Source of the DNA: Proteobacteria bacterium UBA6729 | Lineage (GTDB): Bacteria; Pseudomonadota; Gammaproteobacteria; Porifericomitales; Porifericomitaceae | Reading direction: 5' to 3' | DNA length: 18,610 nt | Assembly (NCBI GenBank): GCA_002454015.1 | Contig: DKIB01000036.1 | Span: forward strand, 26,246 to 44,855 | In this document: positions 7,299 to 17,249 of the stretch, piece by piece | Layout of the letters: the number at the start of each line of letters is the position of its first letter | Position numbering within the stretch: the first letter of the stretch is position 1 | Notes under the pieces: model-generated | The model's database searches: none | The model's input: only the letters and a program-made list of their open reading frames with translations | Told to the model about the DNA's origin: nothing | Program-made: the position numbers and the translations under genes

Positions 7299-8792
7299 TC
7301 AGGTAAGGGGTCGGTAGGAAATCGCCTCGGCCAGGTGGGTGGACTGAATATGGGTCGCCCCCTCCAGATCGGCGATCGTCCGGGCGACCAGACGCAGGTG
7401 TTGCAGCACGCGACCCGACAGCGCCATGCGGCGGGCGGCGGCCACCAGCATACGCACGCTGGCCGGGTCCAGTGGGCAGTCACGGTCCAGTGCAGCATCA
7501 CCCAGCCGGGCATTCGGTACACAGCTACGCCGTTGTTGCAGGGCCACGGCAGCGCTGACCCGGGCGCGTACAGTGGCACTGGATTCCGGGGTCGGAGCCA
7601 ACCCGGTCAGTAATGCCGCGGGGAGGCGGGGCAGCAGTACATGCAGATCTATGCGGTCCAGCAGGGGGCCGGAAATGCGATGCCTGTAGCGTTGCACCTG
7701 TGCGGCGGTACAGTTGCAATCCCGTTCCGGGTCGCCCAGATAGCCACATGGGCAGGGGTTCATGGCCGCTACCAGTTGGCAACGGGCCGGAAACTCCAGT
7801 TGCCGCGCCGCCCGGGAAATGATGATACTGCCACTCTCCAGGGGTTCACGCAACACCTCCAGTGTGCCACGGCTGAATTCCGGCAGCTCATCCAGAAACA
7901 GCACGCCATTGTGCGCCAGTGATACCTCCCCTGGACGAGGATTCAGGCCGCCGCCGATCAGCGCAGCCCGGGTAATACTGTGGTGCGGGGCACGGAATGG
8001 ACGCAGTGCCCAATGGGCAGGATTAAACCCGGTATGTGCGACAGCAGCCACCACGGCGCTCTCCCGGGCCTCTTCCTGGCTCATCGGCGGCAGGATACCC
8101 GTCAGGCGCTCGGCCAGCAGCGTCTTGCCGGTACCGGGCGGACCGACCAGCAACAGGTGATGCCTCCCGGCTGCCGCGATCTCCAGGGCACGACGGGCGC
8201 GAGCCTGCCCCTGTACCTCGGCCAGGTCCCGCGACTCGGCAGGCGGTGGCAGGGGAACCGGGACGGCGGTGGGCAGGCGGGCAGTGCCGTTCAGGTGTGC
8301 ACACACCTCCGTCAGGTGGGTGGCAGTCAACGGTGCGACCCTGTCGATGGGGCTGAGTTCCGTAGCGTTCCGGGCAGGCAATACCAGTTGACGCCCATCC
8401 CGGTCCGTGCTCAGCGCAGCAGGCAGTACACCGCGGACGGAGCGCAGCTGACCATCCAGCGCCAGCTCGCCGAGGATCTCGTACTGACGCAGCGGCTCCG
8501 GTGGCAACTGCCCGGTGGCTGCCAGGATACACAGCGCAATGGCCAGGTCATAACGACTGCCGTCCTTGGGCAACTCGGCGGGGGCCAGATTGACCGTGAT
8601 ACGACGTGGCGGGAAGACAAAGCCGTTCTGCAACAAGGCACTGCGTACCCGGTCCCGACTCTCACGCACCGCGGCCTCCGGCAGACCGACCAGGGAAAAG
8701 CGTGGCAGGCCACTGGAGACATGCGCCTCAATGATCACCAGAGGGGCTTCTACCCCCAGCCGTCCACGACTGTAACCGATGGCATGTGTCAT
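7299..8792 (-). CDS. comM: ComM/YifB family Mg-chelatase-like AAA+ ATPase
   Basis: A 497-residue protein with the three-part ComM layout. The N-terminal Lon-protease-like ChlI domain (about 5-165) contains GLPEAAVRESRDRVRSAL and ITVNLAPAELPKDGSRYDLA. The AAA+ Mg-chelatase core has Walker A GPPGTGKT at 217-224 and Walker B VLFLDE at 297-302, plus the FRAPHHSIT sensor loop at 266-274. The C-terminal Mg_chelatase_C domain contains RMALSGRVLQHLRLVARTIADLEG. A CPCGYLGD...DCNC cysteine cluster is typical of the family. In Vibrio cholerae ComM is a helicase promoting branch migration in natural transformation; it is widespread also in species not known to be competent. The ATG at 8792 is chosen over an open extension to 8873 because GGGAGGGA lies just upstream. 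It lies 28 bp after ubiK, as in Pseudomonas-like genomes. Confidence 0.93.
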   Translation of the reverse strand: MTHAIGYSRGRLGVEAPLVIIEAHVSSGLPRFSLVGLPEAAVRESRDRVRSALLQNGFVFPPRRITVNLAPAELPKDGSRYDLAIALCILAATGQLPPEPLRQYEILGELALDGQLRSVRGVLPAALSTDRDGRQLVLPARNATELSPIDRVAPLTATHLTEVCAHLNGTARLPTAVPVPLPPPAESRDLAEVQGQARARRALEIAAAGRHHLLLVGPPGTGKTLLAERLTGILPPMSQEEARESAVVAAVAHTGFNPAHWALRPFRAPHHSITRAALIGGGLNPRPGEVSLAHNGVLFLDELPEFSRGTLEVLREPLESGSIIISRAARQLEFPARCQLVAAMNPCPCGYLGDPERDCNCTAAQVQRYRHRISGPLLDRIDLHVLLPRLPAALLTGLAPTPESSATVRARVSAAVALQQRRSCVPNARLGDAALDRDCPLDPASVRMLVAAARRMALSGRVLQHLRLVARTIADLEGATHIQSTHLAEAISYRPLT

Positions 8793-8820
8793 TGTCCCTC
8801 CCTGGACTCCCGGGGTACGG

Positions 8821-9063
8821 CTAGGGCTCGGCCTGCTCCAGTGCGGTGACGCGCTGTTCCAGCACCTCCACACGGTCGGTGAGGCGAGACAGCAGGCGGG
8901 TCTGGGTCAGGAACTCATCACGGGGGGCCAGCCCCACCCCGGCCAACGCGCTGCCCAGCATCGCCTTGACGTTCTGGGCAAAGGCAAGACGCAGCGCCGT
9001 CAGGTCATGCAACAGCTCGTGCTCCGGGGATGTGGATTCGTGGTTCATGTTTCGTGGTGGCAT
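8821..9063 (-). CDS. ubiK: Ubiquinone biosynthesis accessory factor UbiK
   Basis: A small 80-residue protein of the UbiK/YqiC (BMFP) family. It has an N-terminal amphipathic helix (about ELLHDLTALRLAFAQNVKAM), a short linker with VGLAPRDEFLTQTRLLSRL, and a C-terminal leucine-zipper coiled coil (RVEVLEQRVTALEQ). In E. coli and Salmonella UbiK forms trimers, interacts with UbiJ and the Ubi complex, and is needed for efficient aerobic ubiquinone synthesis. I chose the ATG at 9063 because AGGGGG lies 6 bases upstream; a second ATG at 9048 (MNHEST) has no such site. A longer open frame to 9282 reads backward through the amtB remnant and is not coding. It is probably transcribed with comM and is divergent from glnK. 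Confidence 0.85.
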   Translation of the reverse strand: MPPRNMNHESTSPEHELLHDLTALRLAFAQNVKAMLGSALAGVGLAPRDEFLTQTRLLSRLTDRVEVLEQRVTALEQAEP

Positions 9064-9081
9064 CACTGCCCCCTGCGCCGC

Positions 9082-11001
<1,920 letters not shown>

Positions 11002-11021
11002 GTTCCCCGGCAAGGTTCCCA

Positions 11022-11050
11022 TTACCCCGTACCGCGTCTGATGGTACAAT
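11022..11050 (+). promoter_or_regulatory. Candidate promoter of the cNMP-binding/rhodanese gene
   Basis: TTACCC (11022-11027) and TACAAT (11045-11050) are 17 bp apart. The -10 box is strong and the -35 box weak. The predicted start near 11057 would give a leader of about 58 bases. In the relic copy upstream of glnK the position equivalent to TACAAT reads TACGGT, so this promoter has decayed there. Confidence 0.45.
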
Positions 11051-11097
11051 TCGGCCACCCTTCGGTCGCGCAAGCCAGGCACAGGGTCACGCAGCGC

Positions 11098-11123
11098 TGA
11101 TATGCCCACTTGATATGCCCACT
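11098..11123 (+). repeat. 13-bp tandem duplication across the start codon
   Basis: TGATATGCCCACT occurs twice head to tail, at 11098-11110 and 11111-11123. Each copy contains ATGCCCACT. The first ATG (11102) opens a three-codon frame (Met-Pro-Thr-stop) whose TGA at 11111-11113 ends one base before the real ATG at 11115. The duplication therefore created a minimal upstream open frame. Confidence 0.85.
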
Positions 11124-12188
11124 ACACCAACACCGGATATCGGGGCCATCCTGAAGCGGCTCATGCCGATGGAACGGCTGAGCACCGGGGTGTTGCAAAG
11201 ACTCAAGGCCAAGAGCAGGCTGGTGAAACTGGAGCAGGGCAGACCGGTATTTCAGGTCGGCAAGGCCGACCACCGCACCATCTACCTGTTGCAGGGGGCG
11301 CTGCTACTGAAGACCCCCGAGGGCAAAAAGTCCCTGGTCAAGGCCGGCACCCCCGCCACGAAGAGCCCGATCCACAATTTCCAGCCACGGCGCTGCTCCG
11401 CCTGGGCCAGCCTGCCCAGTCGGCTGCTACTCGTTGACAGCGAGGCCCTGGACCAGGCCATCACCTGGGAACAGGTATCCGCTGCCGGGGTGGAGGTGGA
11501 GGGACTGCAGCACACCGGCACAACACAGCAGAATGCAGATCCCGACAAGCAGCCCATGGACTGGATGTCCCTGATGTTGCAGGCCCCTGCCTTTGCCAAG
11601 TTGCCCCCCAGCAATTTTCAGGCCCTGTTCATGCGCATGGAAGCGATCAACCTGCGGCCGGGTGAGGCGGTCATCAAACAAGGGGAACCGGGAGACTTCT
11701 TCTACATTATCAAATCCGGCAGCTGTCAGGTAACCCGAAATCTGGAAAACAACAAGGTTCTGCCGCTGGCAATCCTGAAGGCCGGTGACTCCTTCGGTGA
11801 AGAGGCACTGTTGACCGAAGCCCCGCGTAATGCCAATGTACTGGCCAGGAGCAAGGCTACCCTGATGCGACTTGCGAAAAACGACTTCAACCAACTGCTG
11901 AAAGACCCGATGATTCAGTGGGTGAGCAGGAAGGAGGCCGAAGAGCGAGTGGAGAAGGGGGCCAAGTGGCTGGATGTGCGGCTGGAAGACGAACACAAGG
12001 ATACCGGTATTGCAGGCAGCATCAATCTCCCCCTGTATATGATTCGCCTGAAAATGAAACAACTCGATCCGGACACCGAGTATGTGGTCTACTGCGACAC
12101 CGGGCGCCGCAGCACCGCGGCTTCCTTTCTGCTGGCAGAGTGCAATCTCGCTACCTGTTGCCTGCGCGGCGGCCTGCACAATGCCTGA
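11115..12188 (+). CDS. Cyclic nucleotide-binding domain protein with C-terminal rhodanese domain
   Basis: A 357-residue cytoplasmic protein with no membrane segment and no helix-turn-helix. Residues about 10-115 look like a degraded cNMP-binding fold (RGRPVFQ-like start at GRPVFQVGKADHRTIYLLQG, but no phosphate cassette). Residues about 155-268 form a good cNMP-binding domain: RPGEAVIKQGEPGDFFYIIKSG-type strands and the phosphate-binding cassette FGEEALLTEAPRNANV (227-242). Residues about 272-357 are a rhodanese domain with the active-site loop CDTGRRS (Cys327). It probably couples ligand binding to sulfur or thiol chemistry, but no substrate is known to me. It lies 113 bp after amtB with its own candidate promoter. 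The start at 11115 follows the duplicated element; no strong Shine-Dalgarno is seen. The rhodanese ends shortly after LRGG, so its last helix may be trimmed. Confidence 0.8.
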   Translation: MPTTPTPDIGAILKRLMPMERLSTGVLQRLKAKSRLVKLEQGRPVFQVGKADHRTIYLLQGALLLKTPEGKKSLVKAGTPATKSPIHNFQPRRCSAWASLPSRLLLVDSEALDQAITWEQVSAAGVEVEGLQHTGTTQQNADPDKQPMDWMSLMLQAPAFAKLPPSNFQALFMRMEAINLRPGEAVIKQGEPGDFFYIIKSGSCQVTRNLENNKVLPLAILKAGDSFGEEALLTEAPRNANVLARSKATLMRLAKNDFNQLLKDPMIQWVSRKEAEERVEKGAKWLDVRLEDEHKDTGIAGSINLPLYMIRLKMKQLDPDTEYVVYCDTGRRSTAASFLLAECNLATCCLRGGLHNA

Positions 12189-12209
12189 GTACCACTCGTA
12201 TCCGTATGC

Positions 12210-13526
12210 TCAAAGGCCGTGCAACCGATCCAGCCAGTCCGGTAACCAGAGCACCACGGACGGCAAGGCAGCGATGCCGATCAGCACCAGCAGCTGAATG
12301 ATGATAAAGGGCACTACACCCCGGTAGATGCTCAACAGACTCAGCTCTCGGGGAACTACCGCCTTCAGATAGAAGATCGAGAAGCCGAATGGGGGCGTGA
12401 TAAACGAGGTCTGCAAATTGACGGTCACCAGTATGGCAAACCACAAGGGGTCTATACCGAAGTGATGCACAGCCGGCAACAGCACCGGAATCACGATAAA
12501 GCAGATCTCCAGAAAATCCAGAAACATCCCCAGCAGGAAGATCAGCCCCATACTGAAGACCAAAAAACCCACCCTGCCCCCGGGCAGGCCATCGAGTATG
12601 GACAGCACGGCCTGCTCACCACCCATCCCCCTGAACACCAGACCAAACGCGGTGGCTCCGATCAGGATCATAAACACCATACTGCTCAGTTGCAGGGTTT
12701 GGGTCAGTGCCTCCTGCAACCCGGCCCGACCCAGACGACGACGGTACGCCGCCAGTGCCAGCGTGCCCAAGGCACCCAGGGCCGCTGACTCGGTAGGCGA
12801 GGCGATCCCCATGAAGATGGACCCCAGTACCACTACCACCAGACTCAGCACCGGCAGCAGACGCCGCAACACCGCGCTGAACAGGGCCTCCGTGGTGGTC
12901 GGAACCGCCGGCGCGGCCTGCGGACGCAGACGACCCACCGCCAGCACATACAGGGCATACAGGCCGACCAGCAACGCCCCTGGAACCAGGGCAGCGATAA
13001 ACAAACGCCCTATCGGCACCCCCATGATGTCACCCAGCAGAATCAGCACTATACCCGGCGGGATGATCTGTCCCAGTGTGCCTGCCGCAGCAACGGTGCC
13101 GGCAGCCAGCGGCACATGGTAACCGTGCCGGATCATGGTGGGCATGGCAATCACCCCCAGGGTTACCACCGTGGCACCCACCACACCGGTAGTGGCCGAG
13201 AGCAGGGCCCCAACCAGTACCGTAGCCAGGGCCAGACCGCCGCCCACGCGACCACACAAACGTCCCATGGTCTCCAGCATCTCTACTGCCAGGCCGGAGC
13301 GTTTCAGCAACATCCCCATGAAGATGAACAGCGGCACTGCCAGCAGGGTAAAGTTGGTCATCACCCCCCAGATGCGCAGTGGCAACAGGCCGAAGAAATC
13401 CAGACCCAGAAAGCTCCAGCCAAACAGCAGGGCCACTGCACCCAGGGTGAACGCCACCGGATACCCGGCCAGCAGCAGCACTATCAGCACCGGAAACATG
13501 CACAGCGCCCAGAGACTTGTATTCAT
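12210..13526 (-). CDS. dctM: TRAP transporter large permease DctM
   Basis: A 438-residue inner-membrane protein with about 12 helices, the transport subunit of a tripartite ATP-independent periplasmic transporter. Recognisable DctM features are MTNFTLLAVPLFIFMGMLL (56-74), SATTGVVGATVVTLGVIAMP (111-130), TLGQIIPPGIVLILLGDIMG (149-168) and NLQTSFITPPFGFSIFYLKA near the end. It imports organic acids or related solutes with sodium, using a DctP binding protein and the small subunit. Its ATG overlaps the dctQ stop by 4 bases (ATGA, 13523-13526). It is the last gene of the lptD-led run and converges on the rhodanese-fusion gene with a 21-bp gap. No binding-protein gene is within the window, so the substrate cannot be guessed. 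Confidence 0.92.
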   Translation of the reverse strand: MNTSLWALCMFPVLIVLLLAGYPVAFTLGAVALLFGWSFLGLDFFGLLPLRIWGVMTNFTLLAVPLFIFMGMLLKRSGLAVEMLETMGRLCGRVGGGLALATVLVGALLSATTGVVGATVVTLGVIAMPTMIRHGYHVPLAAGTVAAAGTLGQIIPPGIVLILLGDIMGVPIGRLFIAALVPGALLVGLYALYVLAVGRLRPQAAPAVPTTTEALFSAVLRRLLPVLSLVVVVLGSIFMGIASPTESAALGALGTLALAAYRRRLGRAGLQEALTQTLQLSSMVFMILIGATAFGLVFRGMGGEQAVLSILDGLPGGRVGFLVFSMGLIFLLGMFLDFLEICFIVIPVLLPAVHHFGIDPLWFAILVTVNLQTSFITPPFGFSIFYLKAVVPRELSLLSIYRGVVPFIIIQLLVLIGIAALPSVVLWLPDWLDRLHGL

Positions 13527-14056
13527 TCCTGCTTCCCGGTGAGCTGCAACAGCCGGGCCAGCAGGTCGGCCACCCCCTGCAACAGCAACAGCACAAACCC
13601 TGCCGGAATTGCCGCCTTGATCAGCCAGCGTTGTGGCAGACCCCCCGGATCCGGTGACCCCTCACCATGCAGCATCGCCTGATACACGAATTCTGTGGAG
13701 GAAAAGATCACCAACAAACAAAACGGTATCAGGAAGCAAATCGTGCCCAGCACATCCAGCAGGGCGCGATGCCGATCACTGAACCAGCGGCTGTGATATA
13801 CCAGATCCAGTCGTACATGTGCATTGTGGTGCTGGGTGTGGGCAGCCCCCAGTAAAAAAATCAGGGCAAACAGATGCCACTGCAATTCCTGCAATCGAAT
13901 GGAGCCACTGTGGAAGACATAACGCATGCCCACATCCCAGACGGTGATCAACATCATCAGTAACACCAGCCATGCAGCGACCCGCCCCACATAATCACTG
14001 CCTGCGTTCAGTACCGCCTGCACGCCATGCAGTGTAGCCCGGATACGCGGTGGCAT
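13523..14056 (-). CDS. dctQ: TRAP transporter small permease DctQ
   Basis: A 177-residue protein with four membrane helices (about 28-45, 60-75, 105-128 and 148-170), the small subunit that partners DctM. The typical motif after helix 1, WDVGMRYVFHSGSIRLQELQ, is present, including the conserved Arg-Tyr and a Glu before helix 2. The LQELQWHLF form is one I associate with TRAP systems for keto acids and related compounds, but that is a loose impression. A GTG two codons upstream (14062) is an alternative start; the ATG at 14056 is preferred by codon type, with no clear Shine-Dalgarno for either. It begins 11 bp after the ksgA stop, so it is almost certainly on the same transcript. Confidence 0.87.
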   Translation of the reverse strand: MPPRIRATLHGVQAVLNAGSDYVGRVAAWLVLLMMLITVWDVGMRYVFHSGSIRLQELQWHLFALIFLLGAAHTQHHNAHVRLDLVYHSRWFSDRHRALLDVLGTICFLIPFCLLVIFSSTEFVYQAMLHGEGSPDPGGLPQRWLIKAAIPAGFVLLLLQGVADLLARLLQLTGKQE

Positions 14057-14067
14057 CGGCACCAGGC

Positions 14068-14883
14068 TCAGTGCTGCCCGCCAAGGACCACGGCAAGGCG
14101 TGCGTAGTCTGCAGGAGAGAGCTGTTCAGGCCGCGCCTGTCCATCCAGCCCGGCCGCAGCGATGTGTGCCGCATCAACCGTGCCACGCAGGGCATTACGC
14201 AGGGTCTTGCGACGTGCCGTGAAGGCACGTCGCACCAGTTCGGCATACAACGTCGGGTCTACCCGGTCGGCCACCGGACAGGAGTGTGGCACCAGCCGCA
14301 GCAAGGTAGAATATACCCGTGGTGGCGGCACAAAGGCCGCGGGCGGCAGCTCAAACACGGGTTGCACCACACAGCAGCGCTGCAACATGACCGACAAACG
14401 GCCATAGCCATGGTGACCCGGAATGGCCGCCGCACGCGCCGCCACCTCACGCTGCACCATAAACAGCATGTCTGTCACTATGTCTGCCATGGACAGCAGA
14501 CGAAACAGCAGGGGGGCCGTGATGGCATAGGGCAGATTCCCGACCAGCCGCAGTGGGCCACCGCGACGGCGGGCCAGGCTGCGATAATCAAAGCGCACTG
14601 CATCGGCCCGGTGTATATGCAGCCCCGGCAACTGCAACGCCATTGCCAACTGCCAATCCTTCTCAATGGCATCCAGGCGTTGCAGGCGGTCCAGCAGTGG
14701 CCGCGTCAGTGCCCCCTGCCCCGACCCAATCTCCACGATGCGCTGCTGCGGTTCCGGTGCCAGTACAGCAATGATCCGCAGGGCATCTTCCTGATGACGC
14801 AAAAAATGCTGTCCCAGCCTCACGGTACACGGCCTGCCCGGCCTGCCTCCGGATACAGTCGCAGGCAACCGGACCCGTGGCAT
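14068..14883 (-). CDS. rsmA: 16S rRNA dimethyladenosine transferase RsmA (KsgA)
   Basis: A 271-residue methyltransferase that dimethylates two adjacent adenosines in the 3'-terminal hairpin of 16S rRNA during 30S maturation. It has the family start RLGQHFLRHQ (22-31), the SAM-binding motif EIGSGQGALT (51-60), an acidic residue at the end of strand 2 (DAIEKD), and the catalytic NLPY (116-119). The C-terminal domain begins after FVPPPRVYSTLLRL. The N-terminus before GQHF is about 20 residues. The only upstream ATG has GGAG too close to it, so a GTG at codon 21 is an alternative start. Gene order lptD-surA-pdxA-rsmA matches E. coli, with a 42-bp gap after pdxA, but the usual apaG-apaH are replaced here by TRAP genes. 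Confidence 0.93.
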   Translation of the reverse strand: MPRVRLPATVSGGRPGRPCTVRLGQHFLRHQEDALRIIAVLAPEPQQRIVEIGSGQGALTRPLLDRLQRLDAIEKDWQLAMALQLPGLHIHRADAVRFDYRSLARRRGGPLRLVGNLPYAITAPLLFRLLSMADIVTDMLFMVQREVAARAAAIPGHHGYGRLSVMLQRCCVVQPVFELPPAAFVPPPRVYSTLLRLVPHSCPVADRVDPTLYAELVRRAFTARRKTLRNALRGTVDAAHIAAAGLDGQARPEQLSPADYARLAVVLGGQH

Positions 14884-14925
14884 GCTCCGGCTGACTCAGG
14901 CCACGCGACGGGTGCAGACATCCGG

Positions 14926-15909
14926 TTAGTGCCGGGCATGTGCCAGCGCCCAACGCAACGCCGCCTGCAGGCTCCCGGGACGTGCCTGACCTGACCCTGC
15001 CAGTGGCAGCGCTACCCCATGATCAACCGAGGTGCGCAATATCGGCAGCCCCAATGTAATGTTGACGGTTTCATCAAAGGCCAGGGTCTTGAGCACCGGC
15101 AGGGCCTGATCATGATACATGGCCAGCACTGCATCCAGCGCAGCCACAGGGCCTGCATTCATAAAGGCGGTGTCTGCTGCTACCGGCCCCTGCAGACGCA
15201 TGCCCTCCGCCCGCAGGCGCTCCAATACCGGAATGATGATCTCCTGTTCCTCCCGGCCCAGCCAGCCCTGCTCTCCGGCATGCGGATTCAGTCCCAGTAC
15301 GCGGATGCGCGCCTGCGGTATCCCCAGACGCTGCTCCAACTCACGTACCAGCACACGCAACGTCGCTTCCAGACGCTGGGCCGTGATCGCCATCGGCACC
15401 TCTGCCAGGGGCAGGTGCGTAGTCACAAAGGCCACCCTGAAACCACCACCGCACATCAGCATGACCGGTGGCGCAGTCACACCACACAGCCCGGCCAGAT
15501 ATTCCGTATGTCCGGTAAAGGGCACCCCGGCTGCACAGATAACGGCCTTCTCTACCGGACCGGTCACCAGCGCCGCAAAATGCCCCTGCAGACAGCCCTG
15601 GCAGGCCCGCTGCACCGCTGCCAGCACATAGTGTGCATTGGCCGGGTCGGTCTCGCCACAACGTGCCGGCCTTGCCAGTTGCAGTGGCCAGACACACAAC
15701 TGACCGGGCTCTGTGTGTGGCAGTTCCCGACCGGGGTGGTACTCCTGCACGCCGAGCTGCAGCCCCAGCTGCCGGGCACGCTCCAACAACAGCTCGGGGT
15801 CGGCGATCACCACCAGGCCACAGTCCGGTAGCTGCCGGGCCAGCATGACAGCCAGGTCGGGACCTATGCCGGCCGGCTCGCCCGGAGTCAATGCCAGTAC
15901 CGGACTCAA
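14926..15909 (-). CDS. pdxA: 4-hydroxythreonine-4-phosphate dehydrogenase PdxA
   Basis: A 327-residue NAD-dependent enzyme of pyridoxal-phosphate synthesis (DXP-dependent route), acting before PdxJ. The N-terminal LTPGEPAGIGPDLA is diagnostic. The three metal-ligand histidines are at His165 (TTHLPL), His210 (LNPHAGE) and His266 (YHDQ), matching the E. coli spacing, and the substrate histidine is in FTGHTEYLAG. DHGVALPLAGSG closes the active site. The start is TTG at 15907-15909, overlapping the surA stop as TTGA; no ATG or GTG fits before the conserved N-terminus, so the rare start is well supported. Expression likely depends on translational coupling to surA. Confidence 0.94.
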   Translation of the reverse strand: MSPVLALTPGEPAGIGPDLAVMLARQLPDCGLVVIADPELLLERARQLGLQLGVQEYHPGRELPHTEPGQLCVWPLQLARPARCGETDPANAHYVLAAVQRACQGCLQGHFAALVTGPVEKAVICAAGVPFTGHTEYLAGLCGVTAPPVMLMCGGGFRVAFVTTHLPLAEVPMAITAQRLEATLRVLVRELEQRLGIPQARIRVLGLNPHAGEQGWLGREEQEIIIPVLERLRAEGMRLQGPVAADTAFMNAGPVAALDAVLAMYHDQALPVLKTLAFDETVNITLGLPILRTSVDHGVALPLAGSGQARPGSLQAALRWALAHARH

Positions 15910-17249
15910 CCCTCCAGTACCCCGTCGGCAGCCTTCGGTGTGTCATGCAGTCGATCTTCAATATAGGCCTCATCACGCAACTGGTGCAGCCAGTTACGGC
16001 GCGCCTCCTCTACCTTGCGCTTGCGGATCAGCTCCCGGGCACGGCTACGCAGCAGCTCATCCGTGTTATCGATCTCCCGGCGTTCCAGCACCTCCACCAG
16101 ATGCCAACCCAGGGAAGACTCAAAGGGCTCACTGACCACATCAGGCTGCAATGTTTCCAGAAACCGGTCAAAGTCCGGTTCCAGCTGTCCCGCACTGATC
16201 CAGCCCAACTCACCACCCTGCAATGAGGTAACAATATCCTGCGAGTGTTCAGTCGCCAGGGCACCAAAATCCTCGCCATCATTGATGCGCTGGCGCAGTT
16301 CGGCAAGCTTGTTCTGCACCAGCTCCGGGGTCTGTACATCATCCGTACGCAACAGAATATGGCGCGCCCGCACCTGGCTCACCATCAGTTGCAGGCTACG
16401 CCGCCGATCCACCAGCTTGACAATGTGATAACCATAACTGTCTTCCAACAGGCCCCGCACCGCCCCAACCTCCATTTCCGGGACTGTATGTACAAAACGA
16501 TCCGGCAGCTCGCTGAGACCACGCCACTCCATCAGCCCGCCATCTGCGGCATTGCCGGCATCGGAATACTGTCTGGCCAGTGCCGCAAAGTCTGCCTCCG
16601 GCTGTTGCAGCTGCCCCAGCACATCCAGCGCCTGCTGACGCACGGCCACGACATCCGTCCCTGGTGTATCCGGGATGGCAATCAGGACATGCGCCAGCAA
16701 ATATTCATCGCCGGATTCTCCCTGATGCTCCATCGTGGTCAGAAAATGCTCGATCTCATGGTCACTGACCTCCACCTGATTATCCACCCGGCTGGAACGC
16801 AGGCGCGTCAGCAACATCTCCTCACGCATATCTTCACGGAACCGACCAAACTTAAAGCCATCCTGCTCCAGGGCCAACCGAAAACGTTCCATATCCAGAC
16901 CATTGCGCTCGGCAACACTAACCAGCATCTCATCCAGCGCAGCATCATCCACGGCCAGGCTTTCCTGACGGGCGATCTGCAATTGCAGGCGTGAGGCAAT
17001 CAACAATTCCAGCAGCTGCCTGTCCAGTGCCCCGGGGGTGGGAAACTGCTGCCGGGCATCGGCCTGTTGCACCAAAAACAGCCGCCGCCGATAATCCAGT
17101 TCGCTCTGCAGGATGATCTCCTCATTCACCACGGCAACGATGCGATCCAACATCACGGTTTCGGCGGCAGCCGATGCCACCAGCATCAACCCTATAATGC
17201 CAGGCAAGCACCTGCACGGCTGTATCCATTGCATAAATCTGCGCATCAT
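15906..17249 (-). CDS. surA: Periplasmic chaperone and peptidyl-prolyl isomerase SurA
   Basis: A 447-residue periplasmic protein that escorts outer-membrane beta-barrel precursors, including LptD, to the BAM complex. A signal peptide (about 1-29, ending ASAAA) is followed by the N-terminal chaperone module beginning LDRIVAVVNEEIILQSEL (34-51). Two parvulin domains follow, P1 (about 182-281, with DGGLMEWRGLSELP) and P2 (about 293-392, with ARHILL, GGELGW and GWHLVEVLER), and a C-terminal helix completes the chaperone core. Length is close to E. coli SurA (428) with a short tail. The ATG at 17247-17249 overlaps the lptD stop by 4 bases, so its client LptD is made from the same mRNA. A second ATG follows at once and either may be used. 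Confidence 0.95.
   Translation of the reverse strand: MMRRFMQWIQPCRCLPGIIGLMLVASAAAETVMLDRIVAVVNEEIILQSELDYRRRLFLVQQADARQQFPTPGALDRQLLELLIASRLQLQIARQESLAVDDAALDEMLVSVAERNGLDMERFRLALEQDGFKFGRFREDMREEMLLTRLRSSRVDNQVEVSDHEIEHFLTTMEHQGESGDEYLLAHVLIAIPDTPGTDVVAVRQQALDVLGQLQQPEADFAALARQYSDAGNAADGGLMEWRGLSELPDRFVHTVPEMEVGAVRGLLEDSYGYHIVKLVDRRRSLQLMVSQVRARHILLRTDDVQTPELVQNKLAELRQRINDGEDFGALATEHSQDIVTSLQGGELGWISAGQLEPDFDRFLETLQPDVVSEPFESSLGWHLVEVLERREIDNTDELLRSRARELIRKRKVEEARRNWLHQLRDEAYIEDRLHDTPKAADGVLEG

Noticed and set aside
8793..8873. N-terminal extension of ComM
   Set aside because: It overlaps the ubiK end, and the ATG at 8792 has a strong ribosome-binding site directly before the conserved start.
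12189..12209. Terminator between the convergent rhodanese-fusion and dctM genes
   Set aside because: Only a 4-bp stem (GAGT/ACTC) is present, too weak to call.
14050..14994. Open frame of 314 codons on the + strand
   Set aside because: Antisense to rsmA, with shadow composition; rsmA motifs are clear on the - strand.
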